Source: Syntrophomonadaceae bacterium (GTDB lineage: Bacteria > Bacillota > Syntrophomonadia > Syntrophomonadales > Syntrophomonadaceae). Taken from it: a stretch of 36,195 bases of DNA. The DNA lies in contig JAHDSE010000070.1 in NCBI GenBank assembly GCA_018432955.1, forward strand, positions 1-36,195, given 5' to 3'. Shown in pieces: positions 6,895-14,789 of the stretch. The position numbers and the translations under genes were made by a program. Position 1 is the stretch's first letter, and the number at the start of each line of letters is the position of its first letter. The notes beneath the pieces were generated by a model that was given only the letters and a program-made list of their open reading frames with translations, ran no database searches and was not told the origin of the DNA.

Positions 6895-7349
6895 AGCGAC
6901 TATCTCAATAACTCTCTGCTCGGAAAGGTGAGAGGAAGTTCTGGTTAATATTTTTAAGTTTTCAATTTCTTCTTTTGAAAACTCATATTTTCTTAAGTCC
7001 TTAAGGAAGAAGAGTCTAGCAAGCTCTTCGGCATCAACCTTATCTGTTTATACTTTTCTGATAGTAGAATTTTTGATAGAATGGGATTGAAGTGGATTGA
7101 AGTGGATTGATTAAATAAACTTCAAAGCCCTTTTTAAAGAAGAAATGGACGAGGCGATGAGAGTAGTGACCAGTGGATTCTAAGACGATTACTGGTTTGC
7201 TATTAAACTCTTTTTCCATTTTTTCTATTTTTTTAAGGACAAGTTAGAAAACTTGCGTATTATTAAATTCCTTAAAAGATTTCAAATAAACTTGTCCAGT
7301 AGGAGAAATTCCAAAATAAAGAAGATGATAGTTACTATTCTTGCTGAAT
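6895..7349 (-). mobile_element. Decayed IS110-family transposase remnant
   Basis: Reading the minus strand from 7349 gives FSKNSNYHLLYFGISPTGQV, a stop, KPVIVLESTGHYSHRLVHFF, then TDKVDAEELARLFFLKDLRK and LKILTRTSSHLSEQRV in shifting frames. This is the N-terminal half of an IS110/IS1111 DEDD transposase: the catalytic Glu region VLESTGHY and the TDKxDAxxLARL motif are both present. There are at least two stops, a frame change, and the C-terminal serine-containing half is missing. A 10-bp slippage repeat (GGATTGAAGT, 2.7 copies, 7084-7110) disrupts the LIN region. No terminal repeats are visible. Confidence 0.8.
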
Positions 7350-7362
7350 TAGAGTAATTATC

Positions 7363-7551
7363 ATTTTTTTTAGTTTACCAACTGGCATATATTTAGCAAA
7401 GGATTTAGTCCTCATGTGTCGAGATGGCAGCTTTATTGTTCCACTGAAAGAAGGAAATTACATGGTAGATGCTCAGGGTGGACATACACTTAAACAAAAT
7501 GTGTCGGTTGAAAAGGGCAGGGTAACTAATCTGGGCACCTTTTCAAGGTAA
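7363..7551 (+). pseudogene. C-terminal fragment of an exported protein (carboxypeptidase-regulatory-like domain)
   Basis: A frame ending at TAA 7549-7551 reads SLPTGIYLAKD, then RDGSFIVPLKEGNYMVDAQG and LKQNVSVEKGRVTNLGTF. The order D-G-S-F-x-V-P-L-x-x-G-x-Y followed by V-x-V-E-K-G-x-V-T-N-L-G-T-F is the typical end of a carboxypeptidase-regulatory-like beta-sandwich in secreted proteins. It has no start codon or ribosome site and begins right after the IS110 remnant. It is probably the 3' half of the lipoprotein gene begun at 6757. Confidence 0.6.
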
Positions 7552-7592
7552 GGTGACATTGTCATGGGTGCCCCAAATGCCCTCTTGTGACT

Positions 7593-7623
7593 GATGAACG
7601 CCCCTTCCCCACCAAAATTTAGA
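7593..7623 (+). repeat. Dispersed intergenic repeat, copy B
   Basis: Second copy of the C-rich segment at 1271-1302: GATGAACGCCCCTTCC then CCACCAAAATTTAG. About 26 of 31 bases agree with copy A when one T is gapped. It also stands directly before a strong hairpin. Confidence 0.6.
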
Positions 7624-7626
7624 AAT

Positions 7627-7665
7627 AATCCCGGGTTTATGCATCAAACCTGGGATTTTATGTTT
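7627..7665 (+). terminator. Intrinsic terminator
   Basis: A 12-bp stem, AATCCCGGGTTT (7627-7638) with AAACCTGGGATT (7646-7657), one G-T pair, loop ATGCATC, followed by TTATGTTT. It follows repeat copy B. Confidence 0.7.
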
Positions 7666-7766
7666 CCGGGAGAAGGCTGAAAAAAAGGTTATTGTTCCAA
7701 TATCTTCTCCAATAGAGCCAGAGAACAAGCATAAATAATGGAAAAATTGTGATGAAGAAACCTGTT

Positions 7767-7797
7767 GCATCTGCCGAAGGGTAGGTGCTTTTTTTTA
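7767..7797 (+). terminator. Intrinsic terminator
   Basis: GCATCTGCC (7767-7775) pairs with GGTAGGTGC (7780-7788) through two T-G pairs, loop GAAG, then eight T. No complete gene precedes it within 200 bases; the interval 7666-7766 holds nothing I recognise. Confidence 0.7.
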
Positions 7798-7883
7798 TTC
7801 TATAATAATTAATAAGTGAACAGCTTATGGCAAGATTTATGATTTATAAAAAAGCTCTGAGGTAATTTTTTGCAAATGTAAGT

Positions 7884-7912
7884 TTGCTTTCCGACCTTCG
7901 TAGTATTAATAA
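7884..7912 (+). promoter_or_regulatory. Candidate promoter of the large SLH gene
   Basis: TTGCTT (7884-7889), a 17-base spacer and TAATAA (7907-7912) lie 28 bases before the TTG start at 7940. It is a moderate match only. Confidence 0.4.
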
Positions 7913-7939
7913 AGGAAAAAGAGAGGATGGCATAAAGTT

Positions 7940-10015
7940 TTGAGGAAGTTTTGTACGTTTTTATTGATTGCAGGTTTTTTGCTATGTTTATGTGGAACAT
8001 CCAGTGCCAAACTATTAAAGGGGACTTTTATTGATACTGGAGGGCATTGGGCTGAGAATGAAATCGAGACCGCTTATAACCGGGGCTTAATGCAGGGTGT
8101 GGGGACGGACAAGTTGGGTTTTAAAGTGTTTGCCCCTGAAGCAAACGTAAATCGCTATCAATTAGCAGTAGTGTTGGACCGGGCTTTTGATCTGGATTAT
8201 GGGACAATGCGCTTTATCAAAGAGCCGCTTGCCAGCGATTATTACTATGATTTAGAAAATGAAGCATGGTATAGTGGAGCGGTGACTCTAGCAGCAATCA
8301 ACCATATATTTGCTTCAGACGGAGAGCTTAAAGGAGAAGAAGAGGTCAGCAGAATTGAAGCAGCCAGAGGAATTTACCGGGCTTTTCAGGCCAAAGGTAT
8401 AAGTGTCCCTATGATTATGCTTATGCCGATGTATGATGATACCACTGAGCTTGCCGAGGAAGATGTCAATGCTATGGTGTTTGTAAGCAATACGGGTATT
8501 ATGCAGGGTAACAATAATCTGTTTCGGCCTTATGATCCCTTAACCAGGGCTGAACTTGCACGGGTTTTAAATCAAGTTGTAAAACTGATAGAAATAAACC
8601 CGGTGGAGGCTGAAGCAATTCCTGATATAAAGCTGGAGATTAAAGAAGAAAAAAGTGAATCCCAATTGATAAACATAGATTTAAATATTCCGGTGATAAA
8701 AGGCTTAAAGAATGAAGAAATACAAAGCAGACTAAACCTGCACTTGGAAAATGATGCCCGGGAACGGCAGAAGGCCATGATTAAAGAAGCCGAGTCCAAT
8801 TCAGATTTTATTCTAACTGAGCCTTATCATACCTATGCACTGGTGAGCCGAGTTAATCAATACTATATTACCAAGAATACCTTGAGCTTTTATGTTGACT
8901 ATTACAGCTTTACCGGCGGAGCCCATGGCATGACCGAACGGAAGGCCTATAATTTAGATTTGAATACCGGAGAGGAGCTATCCTTAGGGGACTTTTTTGC
9001 TTATGATTTTGATTATACTGCAATGATTAATGAAAAGGTACAGAGGGCAATTAAGCAGAATCCAGACTTATACTTTACAGGAGAGTATGGTTTTAAAGGC
9101 ATTACCGGGGACCAGGGCTTTTACCTGGAAAACAACAATTTGATAGTATATTTTCTACAATACGAAATTGCTCCCTACGCAGCTGGGATAAGGACATTTG
9201 CCATACCCCTGCAGTTTATCAATCAGAACAATGATAAGACCTTGGTAGTGAAACTAATTGAAGACTTTGGCAGTAAACTAAAAAATGTCTCCCTGTCGGC
9301 CCCGGACAATGTAGTGAAAAATAGTATACAAGAGAACTATAGCGAGTTTGTTTCTCCTGAGCTTTTGGCCAAATGGAAAAAAGACCTGCAGAATATTCCG
9401 GGACGGGTGCTTTCAAGCCCGTGGCCGGAGCGCATTAAGATTTCAGGGATGGAGAGCTTATCTGATTCTGGGTATCAAATAGAAGGGCACATTATTGAAA
9501 TGACCAGTGTAGAGATGGTGAACGGTGGTGTTGCTGCCAGGCGTCCCATTACTGTAACAGCAGAGAAAATTGAAAACAGCTGGCTCATTACTGCCGTGGA
9601 TATAGGTGCGTATGATGAGGGGGATAGCACTGTATACACCAATAAACAATATGGTTTTAACTTTTCATTGCCGGATAGCTGGCAGGGTTATTCCATTGTA
9701 ACTGACCAATGGGAAGGTACTGCATCAGGAAGTTCCCAGACTGTAGAAACCGGCCCGATGATTTCCATCAGACATCCCCAGTGGACAATGCAGAACCAGC
9801 GCCAGGATATTCCCATCATGGTGTTTACTCTTACCCAGTGGAACTCACTGCAAGAAAAAGCGTTCCATATTGGAGCCGCACCTATCGGGCCCAGAGAACT
9901 TGGCCGCAATAGCCAATACATTTTTGCCCTTCCAGCCCGTTATAACTTTGCGTTCCCGGCAGGATATGAAGAAGTGGAGGAAATTTTGGGAAATAATCCA
10001 CTAAAGCCGCTTTAA
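7940..10015 (+). CDS. Large SLH surface protein with DUF4163/DUF3298 (RsiV-type) domains
   Basis: A 691-residue exported protein. Residues 1-23 are a signal peptide. Three SLH motifs follow (about 28-75, 95-145 and 160-215; for example FIDTGGHWAENEIETAYNRG). Residues about 240-330 match the DUF4163 pattern and about 340-435 the DUF3298 pattern (YSFTGGAHGMTERKAYNLDL, LSLGDFF), the pair seen in RsiV anti-sigma factors and PdaC-type peptidoglycan deacetylases. The C-terminal part (about 570-690) contains GFNFSLPDSWQGYSIV and ends in a Y-x-F-x-x-P-A-R-Y region, a module common in clostridial surface proteins. No deacetylase or membrane segment is present, so a wall-bound ligand-binding role is likely. 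Start TTG 7940 uses GAGAGG at 7921-7926, a rather long spacing. Confidence 0.88.
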   Translation: MRKFCTFLLIAGFLLCLCGTSSAKLLKGTFIDTGGHWAENEIETAYNRGLMQGVGTDKLGFKVFAPEANVNRYQLAVVLDRAFDLDYGTMRFIKEPLASDYYYDLENEAWYSGAVTLAAINHIFASDGELKGEEEVSRIEAARGIYRAFQAKGISVPMIMLMPMYDDTTELAEEDVNAMVFVSNTGIMQGNNNLFRPYDPLTRAELARVLNQVVKLIEINPVEAEAIPDIKLEIKEEKSESQLINIDLNIPVIKGLKNEEIQSRLNLHLENDARERQKAMIKEAESNSDFILTEPYHTYALVSRVNQYYITKNTLSFYVDYYSFTGGAHGMTERKAYNLDLNTGEELSLGDFFAYDFDYTAMINEKVQRAIKQNPDLYFTGEYGFKGITGDQGFYLENNNLIVYFLQYEIAPYAAGIRTFAIPLQFINQNNDKTLVVKLIEDFGSKLKNVSLSAPDNVVKNSIQENYSEFVSPELLAKWKKDLQNIPGRVLSSPWPERIKISGMESLSDSGYQIEGHIIEMTSVEMVNGGVAARRPITVTAEKIENSWLITAVDIGAYDEGDSTVYTNKQYGFNFSLPDSWQGYSIVTDQWEGTASGSSQTVETGPMISIRHPQWTMQNQRQDIPIMVFTLTQWNSLQEKAFHIGAAPIGPRELGRNSQYIFALPARYNFAFPAGYEEVEEILGNNPLKPL

Positions 10016-10115
10016 TGAAGTTGATCGCTTATTTACAAAGAGAGCATCCTTACTTAATAACGTTTATAAATTCATATTTTTTCATAAAAGGATGTTTTGC
10101 CCAAACTCTGGACTA

Positions 10116-10307
10116 CTATAGAGTTATAAAGCGTGCGTTTTTTTCTGCTTTAAGATATTGGGCTTTCGATTTACTTAATCTACGTAGTTCTCTGCTGTCA
10201 CAAGTATATCGTTTTGCGCGTCTTTCAGCAGCAGCTGGAGTTCCATAAAAGTAACGCGTCTTTTGACGACCATCAACATAAAAATTAAATTGCCAGTATT
10301 GTCTCAT
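10116..10307 (-). CDS. Small basic protein of unknown function
   Basis: A 63-residue basic protein (more than 20 percent Arg plus Lys) encoded opposite to its neighbours. GAGAGGTAGG lies just before its ATG at 10307, a convincing ribosome site. The N-terminus (YWQFNFYVDGRQKTRYFYGT) looks like two beta strands and the rest like one long basic helix, the layout of small AP2-like or phage-type DNA-binding proteins, but I cannot name the family. The plus-strand frame over the same bases lacks a ribosome site and is taken as a shadow. Confidence 0.6.
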   Translation of the reverse strand: MRQYWQFNFYVDGRQKTRYFYGTPAAAERRAKRYTCDSRELRRLSKSKAQYLKAEKNARFITL

Positions 10308-10486
10308 TGATTCCTACCTCTCTATTTCTAAATCAGCCTGAAGCCTTTAAATGGCTGGATGGAATATTAATTTTAGAATCAGTTGCAATGGGTCCACACA
10401 TCTAACAAATAACACCATACACAATTAAAATCTGTGCTAATCATAACTAAATAACACTACCTGGTACTAAACCTAAGTTTATAGTA

Positions 10487-10495
10487 TGCTATAAT
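10487..10495 (+). promoter_or_regulatory. Extended -10 promoter element of the COG1910-type regulator gene
   Basis: TGC followed by TATAAT (10490-10495) is a perfect extended -10 element; no good -35 box is present, as usual for that class. It is flanked by a small dyad, AGTAT and ATACT around the -10, a possible autoregulatory site. The start codon is 57 bases downstream. Confidence 0.6.
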
Positions 10496-10551
10496 ACTTG
10501 ACAAGATGTTTTATATGGCAAGAAATTATTAGTGTTACACGAGGTGATAAA

Positions 10552-11487
10552 ATGAGAGATCCCTTATCTTATTCACCAGAAGAAATAGGAAAATTATTAA
10601 AAATATCCAGATCAACAGTATATGAACTGCTTAAACGTGGAGAAATTCCTTCTTATAGAGTGGGCAAAAAAATCAGAGTTAGCCAAACAGACCTTCAGGC
10701 TTATATGCATGCCGGCAGCCCGGCCACAAAGACTACTGCTCCCAGCATTCAGGTTTCGCTGGAAAAATTAATTATTGAGAATCAGGGACTCATAATTTGT
10801 GGACAGGATATAGTATTGGATGTGCTGACACGATATCTGGAAAAGAGGAATCCGTCACTTCGTTCATTGCGTTCATATGTCGGAAGCATAGATGGTCTTC
10901 TGTCACTTTATCGAGGAACAGCCAGTGTAAGTGCGGTTCACTTATGGGATGGGGAAACCGGGGAATACAATATTCCTTATGTCAGAAGACTTTTGCCTGG
11001 TCAACGGACGGTTATTATCAATTTAGTATATCGGACACAGGGCTTTTATATTGCTCCGGGTAATCCTAAAGCTATAAAAGACTGGTCTGATCTTTCAAGG
11101 GCAGATATAAGCTTTGTCAACCGGGATAAAGGGTCTGGAGTACGGGTGCTGCTTGATGAAAGTCTACGCAATTTAAACATTGATTCTCGTACCATAAAAG
11201 GTTATGAACACGAAGAGATGAGCCATATTGCGGTTGCCAGTGCAGTTGCCAGAGGAATTGCCGATGTGGGATTGGGCTCTGAAAAAGCCGCTTTACAGGT
11301 ACCTAAAGTTGATTTTATCCCTTTAAAAAAGGAACGCTATGATTTGGTGTTATATAAAAATGATCTTGAAAAATCAAATTTTCAAACCTTGTTATCTATT
11401 TTGAGATCAGACGAGTTTAAAGAAGAAATTAAAGGCATGGGTGGATATGACACTTCAAAAATGGGCGAGGTTATGGGACAATTATAA
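10552..11487 (+). CDS. One-component regulator: excisionase-type HTH fused to a molybdate-binding-type (COG1910) domain
   Basis: ATG 10552 follows CGAGGTGAT; an upstream in-frame extension has no ribosome site. Residues 1-55 are an excisionase/MerR-like HTH (SYSPEEIGKLLKISRSTVYE, RGEIPSYRVGKKIRVSQTDL). Residues about 80-311 form a periplasmic-binding-protein fold of the COG1910 type: VHLWDGETGEYNIPYVRRLL, FVNRDKGSGVRVLLDE, HEEMSHIAVASAVARGIADV. In relatives this domain is thought to bind molybdate or tungstate and to regulate uptake or molybdoenzyme genes. No mod or tup transport genes lie nearby, so its targets are elsewhere. Family call is firm, ligand is inferred. Confidence 0.88.
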   Translation: MRDPLSYSPEEIGKLLKISRSTVYELLKRGEIPSYRVGKKIRVSQTDLQAYMHAGSPATKTTAPSIQVSLEKLIIENQGLIICGQDIVLDVLTRYLEKRNPSLRSLRSYVGSIDGLLSLYRGTASVSAVHLWDGETGEYNIPYVRRLLPGQRTVIINLVYRTQGFYIAPGNPKAIKDWSDLSRADISFVNRDKGSGVRVLLDESLRNLNIDSRTIKGYEHEEMSHIAVASAVARGIADVGLGSEKAALQVPKVDFIPLKKERYDLVLYKNDLEKSNFQTLLSILRSDEFKEEIKGMGGYDTSKMGEVMGQL

Positions 11488-11788
11488 AATGGCAAGTACT
11501 CCACCAATATATGGAGATCAACTATTTTAGCAATCCCACATGTTTGAAAATGGTAACAGAAGGTCTCGCGCCCTTGGAATTTCGAATTGTAATTACATCA
11601 GTTTCATTATGCATTTTCCAAAAATCTAATTACTTAATGATTACATTATAATTATTTTAAATAGATTAATAATCGTGAAATGATAATAGGTATACCCAAG
11701 GCTGTTTTCGATTATGATTTTTGCAGGGAAATGTTTTTTTCTGTGGAATTTTACTGTTAGATATCCAAGAAATTATGGGGGTGAAAAA
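11488..11788 (+). other. AT-rich intergenic region, no gene seen
   Basis: No supported gene. A TATAAT at 11647-11652 without a good -35 box could be the -10 of the coiled-coil gene. CTCCA and TGGAG (11499-11516) form a small hairpin without a T run. Confidence 0.4.
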
Positions 11789-11998
11789 GTGCAGCAGAGT
11801 CTGGCAGACTGTAACAGAGAAATAGAAGAAATCAAAGGTTTTATTTTTAAACATGAACAGGATCTGGCAATTGCACAATATGGTTTGGAGCAGCAAGAAA
11901 AGTATTGCAAAAAACTGGAATGGGAATTGGAAGAGTTAAAAAGAATACTGGAAGATATGCAAAATAACAAAGCATCTCTCTACCCCGGCGAAGACTAG
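11789..11998 (+). CDS. Small coiled-coil protein
   Basis: GGGGGTG at 11777-11783 sets the GTG start at 11789; the longer frame from 11714 lacks a ribosome site and begins with an unrelated hydrophobic stretch. The 69-residue product is almost wholly helical, with heptad-like spacing of L/I (LADCNREIEEIKGFIFKHEQ, YCKKLEWELEELKRILEDMQ) and a short disordered tail. No domain is recognisable. It stands alone, convergent with the Crp/Fnr gene. Confidence 0.65.
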   Translation: MQQSLADCNREIEEIKGFIFKHEQDLAIAQYGLEQQEKYCKKLEWELEELKRILEDMQNNKASLYPGED

Positions 11999-12163
11999 TG
12001 GAGCCTTTGCCGTAATGATTTTGCTTCTGGTCTTATGAGTTTGTAATTCTGCCATAAATAGTTAAAGGGTTATTTATTATAAAGAGAAGAATTCCAGGGG
12101 ATGGGGTTATCGAAACCATTATGCTCAATGGAATCTTGTCAATTATCCCTTTTTTAACCGGTT

Positions 12164-12841
12164 TTACAATAGTACACCCTCCAGTGCACTCAAATTATGG
12201 ATAGTAATCTTTCGGCCGGACATGGAAATCCATCCCGCATCACACATTTTGCCGAGTTCCCTGGACAGAGAAGGACGGGTCATATTAATATGTTCGGCCA
12301 GGATCTTTTTTGAAAAGGGAAGGATAATCTGTTTCCGGGATTGTTGTTTTTTCATTTCCTTAAGGAAAAAATGTGCGATTCTCTGCCGGGCTGATCCCAA
12401 TGACAGCATTTCTATTTTCCGATTCAACAAAATGATACGATTAGCAAAAATATGCAGGAGCTTCTCGGTGAGACTGGAATCGCGGGAAAATAGAGTGAGC
12501 AGATCCTCGCGGGAGATGAACAGAATATCACTCTCTTCAGTGACAACAATATTGGCATGATGGACATTGGGGCTGGCAAAAATTGCAGCTTCAGCAATGG
12601 ATTCATATTCTCCGAAGCGGGCGATGGTTACTGTTTTTCCGGAGGGAAAGAGTTTTTGGGCCTCTACCTTGCCGGAGAGGACAATTCCCATGCGGGATGC
12701 AGGCTCACCATCGCTTATGATTTCTTTGCCGGCGGGATAATTTGATACAACAATATGTAAACCCTGAAAGAGTGTGGACAGCTCTTCCGGGGTTTTGTCT
12801 TTGAACAGAGGGATTTTCTGAAGGGCTGATGTCAAGTTCAT
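12164..12841 (-). CDS. Crp/Fnr-family regulator, probable HcpR-type nitrosative stress sensor
   Basis: A 225-residue Crp/Fnr protein: cyclic-nucleotide-binding-like beta roll (about 15-130; YPAGKEIISDGEPASRMGIV, LSGKVEAQKLFPSGKTVTIA), long dimerisation helix (about 130-160) and C-terminal winged HTH (KKILAEHINMTRPSLSRELG). It lacks an N-terminal cluster-binding cysteine set, so it is not Fnr itself. It is divergent from hcp, 150 bases away, with a GTAAC-N4-GTTAC dyad between them. In anaerobes Crp/Fnr proteins next to hcp (HcpR) respond to nitric oxide, often through heme. That role is inferred from context and family. Confidence 0.85.
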   Translation of the reverse strand: MNLTSALQKIPLFKDKTPEELSTLFQGLHIVVSNYPAGKEIISDGEPASRMGIVLSGKVEAQKLFPSGKTVTIARFGEYESIAEAAIFASPNVHHANIVVTEESDILFISREDLLTLFSRDSSLTEKLLHIFANRIILLNRKIEMLSLGSARQRIAHFFLKEMKKQQSRKQIILPFSKKILAEHINMTRPSLSRELGKMCDAGWISMSGRKITIHNLSALEGVLL

Positions 12842-12864
12842 CGTTAATAAAACTCCTTTAATCG

Positions 12865-12903
12865 GTAACCAATGTTACGGCTTATTTTTTCTTATTCTAA
12901 TAT
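12865..12903 (+). promoter_or_regulatory. hcp promoter with Crp/Fnr-type operator
   Basis: A perfect dyad GTAAC (12865-12869), CAAT, GTTAC (12874-12878) has the 5-4-5 geometry of Fnr-family sites. It overlaps a poor -35 (TTACGG, 12875-12880) placed 17 bases from TAATAT (12898-12903). The dyad centre would be about -39 to -42 from the likely start of transcription, the class II activator position. This fits direct activation of hcp by the neighbouring regulator. Confidence 0.7.
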
Positions 12904-12991
12904 ACTGATCTCATGACGACAACACAAGAAGACAGATAGGAGTGAATGAATGAACCACTTTAGATAAAGCAAAAAGGAGGAATGATGGAGA

Positions 12992-14638
12992 ATGAGTATG
13001 TTTTGTTATCAATGTCAGGAGACGGCAAAAAACACTGGATGTACTGTCAGGGGAGTTTGCGGAAAAAGGGATGACCTTGCTAATTTGCAGGATCTTTTAA
13101 TCTATGTACTGAAGGGATTATCCTTTTACGGGGTTAAAGCCCGGGAACATGGAATTGAAGAAGATAAAAAGGTAAATGTTTTTATCTTTGAAGGGCTGTT
13201 TATGACAATTACTAATACAAACTTTGACAATGCCCGTTTTAGCGAAAAGATCAGAGAAGGCCTGGCTTTGCGTGATGAACTAAAGCGAAAACTTGAATCC
13301 GCCGGCATATCCATTGAAATGGTTCCAGAAGCAGCCGGTTGGTGGGCAGATAATGATGAGGATTTTAAGGATAAGGCAAAGAATGTTGGGATACTCTCGA
13401 CCAAGGATGAGGATATCCGTTCCCTGCGCGAATTGCTGACCTATGGACTCAAAGGGATAGGTGCCTATGCTGAACATTCCTATAACCTGGGCTATGAAGA
13501 TGATGATTTGTATATGTTCATGCAAAAAGGGCTGGCAGCAACCCTGGATGATTCATTAACTGCCGATGATCTGATTGCGCTGGTTATGGAATGTGGCAAA
13601 TATGGGGTGGATGCCATGGCTTTGCTTGATAAAGCCAATACTTTAACGTACGGAAACCCGGAAATCTCCAAGGTGAATATTGGAGTACGCAATAATCCAG
13701 GCATACTGATCAGCGGCCATGATCTCAGAGACCTGGATGAACTTCTTAGGCAAACGGAAGGAAGCGGTATAGATATCTATACACACGGTGAAATGCTCCC
13801 GGCAAATTCTTATCCTGCATTTAAGAAATATGCACACTTTGTTGGCAACTATGGAAATGCCTGGTGGCAGCAAAATGAAGAGTTTGAAAAATTCAACGGA
13901 CCGATCTTGATGACCACGAACTGTGTTATTCCTCCCCGGGATAGTTACAAGGATAGGCTCTTTACAACAGGTTCTACCGGCTATGAAGGAATCAAGCACA
14001 TTGATAGAATAGGAGCAGAATCCAAGGATTTCTCCCTTATCATAGAAATGGCTAAAACCTGTGATCCTCCTGAAGAACTTGAAAAGGGTGAGATCTTTGG
14101 CGGGTTTGCGCATGAGGCTGTGCTTGCGATTGCAGATAAAGTTGTGGAAGCGGTAAAAATGGGAAAGATCAAACGCTTCTTTGTTATGGCTGGCTGTGAC
14201 GGAAGGATGAAAAGCCGATCCTATTATACAGAATTTGCTGAAAAATTGCCGCAGGATACTGTTATTTTAACAGCCGGTTGTGCTAAATACAGATACAACA
14301 AACTGGCTCTGGGGGATATCGAAGGAATACCGAGAGTCCTTGATGCCGGTCAGTGCAATGATTCCTATTCGCTGGTGCTGATCGCAATGGCATTAAAGGA
14401 TGCCTTTGGGCTGGAGGATATCAATGCTCTCCCTATCTCCTACAATATTTCCTGGTATGAACAAAAAGCCGTTATTGTTTTGTTGGCACTTCTATATCTG
14501 GGGGTTAAGAATATTCATCTGGGACCCACCTTGCCGGCTTTCCTTTCCCCGAATGTGGCAGCTGTTCTAATTAAGAACTTCGGCATTGCCGGTATCGGTA
14601 CGGTAGAGGACGACATTGCGCTGTTTATGGGAGTATAG
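12992..14638 (+). CDS. hcp: Hybrid cluster protein (hydroxylamine reductase / NO-detoxifying)
   Basis: A 548-residue cytosolic hybrid-cluster protein. The N-terminal [19 protein letters not shown] gives the C-x2-C-x8-C-x5-C motif of the class I/II proteins from anaerobes that binds the cubane [4Fe-4S] cluster. All hybrid-cluster ligands are visible: H in SGHDLRDL, E in [11 protein letters not shown], Cys in [24 protein letters not shown] and AGQCNDS, and E and K in SWYEQKAV. The enzyme reduces nitric oxide or hydroxylamine and is an S-nitrosylase in E. coli. AAAAAGGAGG lies before ATG 12992; ATG 12998 (MFCYQC) with its own GGAG is an equally good start. It is monocistronic, with its reductase partner hcr absent. 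Confidence 0.97.
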   Translation: MSMFCYQCQETAKNTGCTVRGVCGKRDDLANLQDLLIYVLKGLSFYGVKAREHGIEEDKKVNVFIFEGLFMTITNTNFDNARFSEKIREGLALRDELKRKLESAGISIEMVPEAAGWWADNDEDFKDKAKNVGILSTKDEDIRSLRELLTYGLKGIGAYAEHSYNLGYEDDDLYMFMQKGLAATLDDSLTADDLIALVMECGKYGVDAMALLDKANTLTYGNPEISKVNIGVRNNPGILISGHDLRDLDELLRQTEGSGIDIYTHGEMLPANSYPAFKKYAHFVGNYGNAWWQQNEEFEKFNGPILMTTNCVIPPRDSYKDRLFTTGSTGYEGIKHIDRIGAESKDFSLIIEMAKTCDPPEELEKGEIFGGFAHEAVLAIADKVVEAVKMGKIKRFFVMAGCDGRMKSRSYYTEFAEKLPQDTVILTAGCAKYRYNKLALGDIEGIPRVLDAGQCNDSYSLVLIAMALKDAFGLEDINALPISYNISWYEQKAVIVLLALLYLGVKNIHLGPTLPAFLSPNVAAVLIKNFGIAGIGTVEDDIALFMGV

Positions 14639-14646
14639 AATTAAAA

Positions 14647-14677
14647 GGTTGGCTACTCAGTTAATGGGTAGCCAACC
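14647..14677 (+). terminator. Hairpin after hcp
   Basis: GGTTGGCTAC (14647-14656) pairs perfectly with GTAGCCAACC (14668-14677). No T run follows, so it may stabilise the mRNA end rather than terminate. Confidence 0.45.
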
Positions 14678-14789
14678 ACAGGATTTCTAGAGATTATACA
14701 GCCTAATAGGAAGCAAAGAAAAACAATGAACTACAGCGCTGATTTATAAATACCCATGAAAATACCAGCGTTACCGCCGGTGGGCACGA

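Noticed and set aside
10015-10248. Plus-strand 77-codon frame after the large SLH gene
   Set aside because: It has no ribosome site, and the minus-strand gene at 10116-10307 has a strong one.
12222-12560. Plus-strand open frame inside the Crp/Fnr gene
   Set aside because: Antisense shadow of a gene with a full Crp/Fnr domain set.
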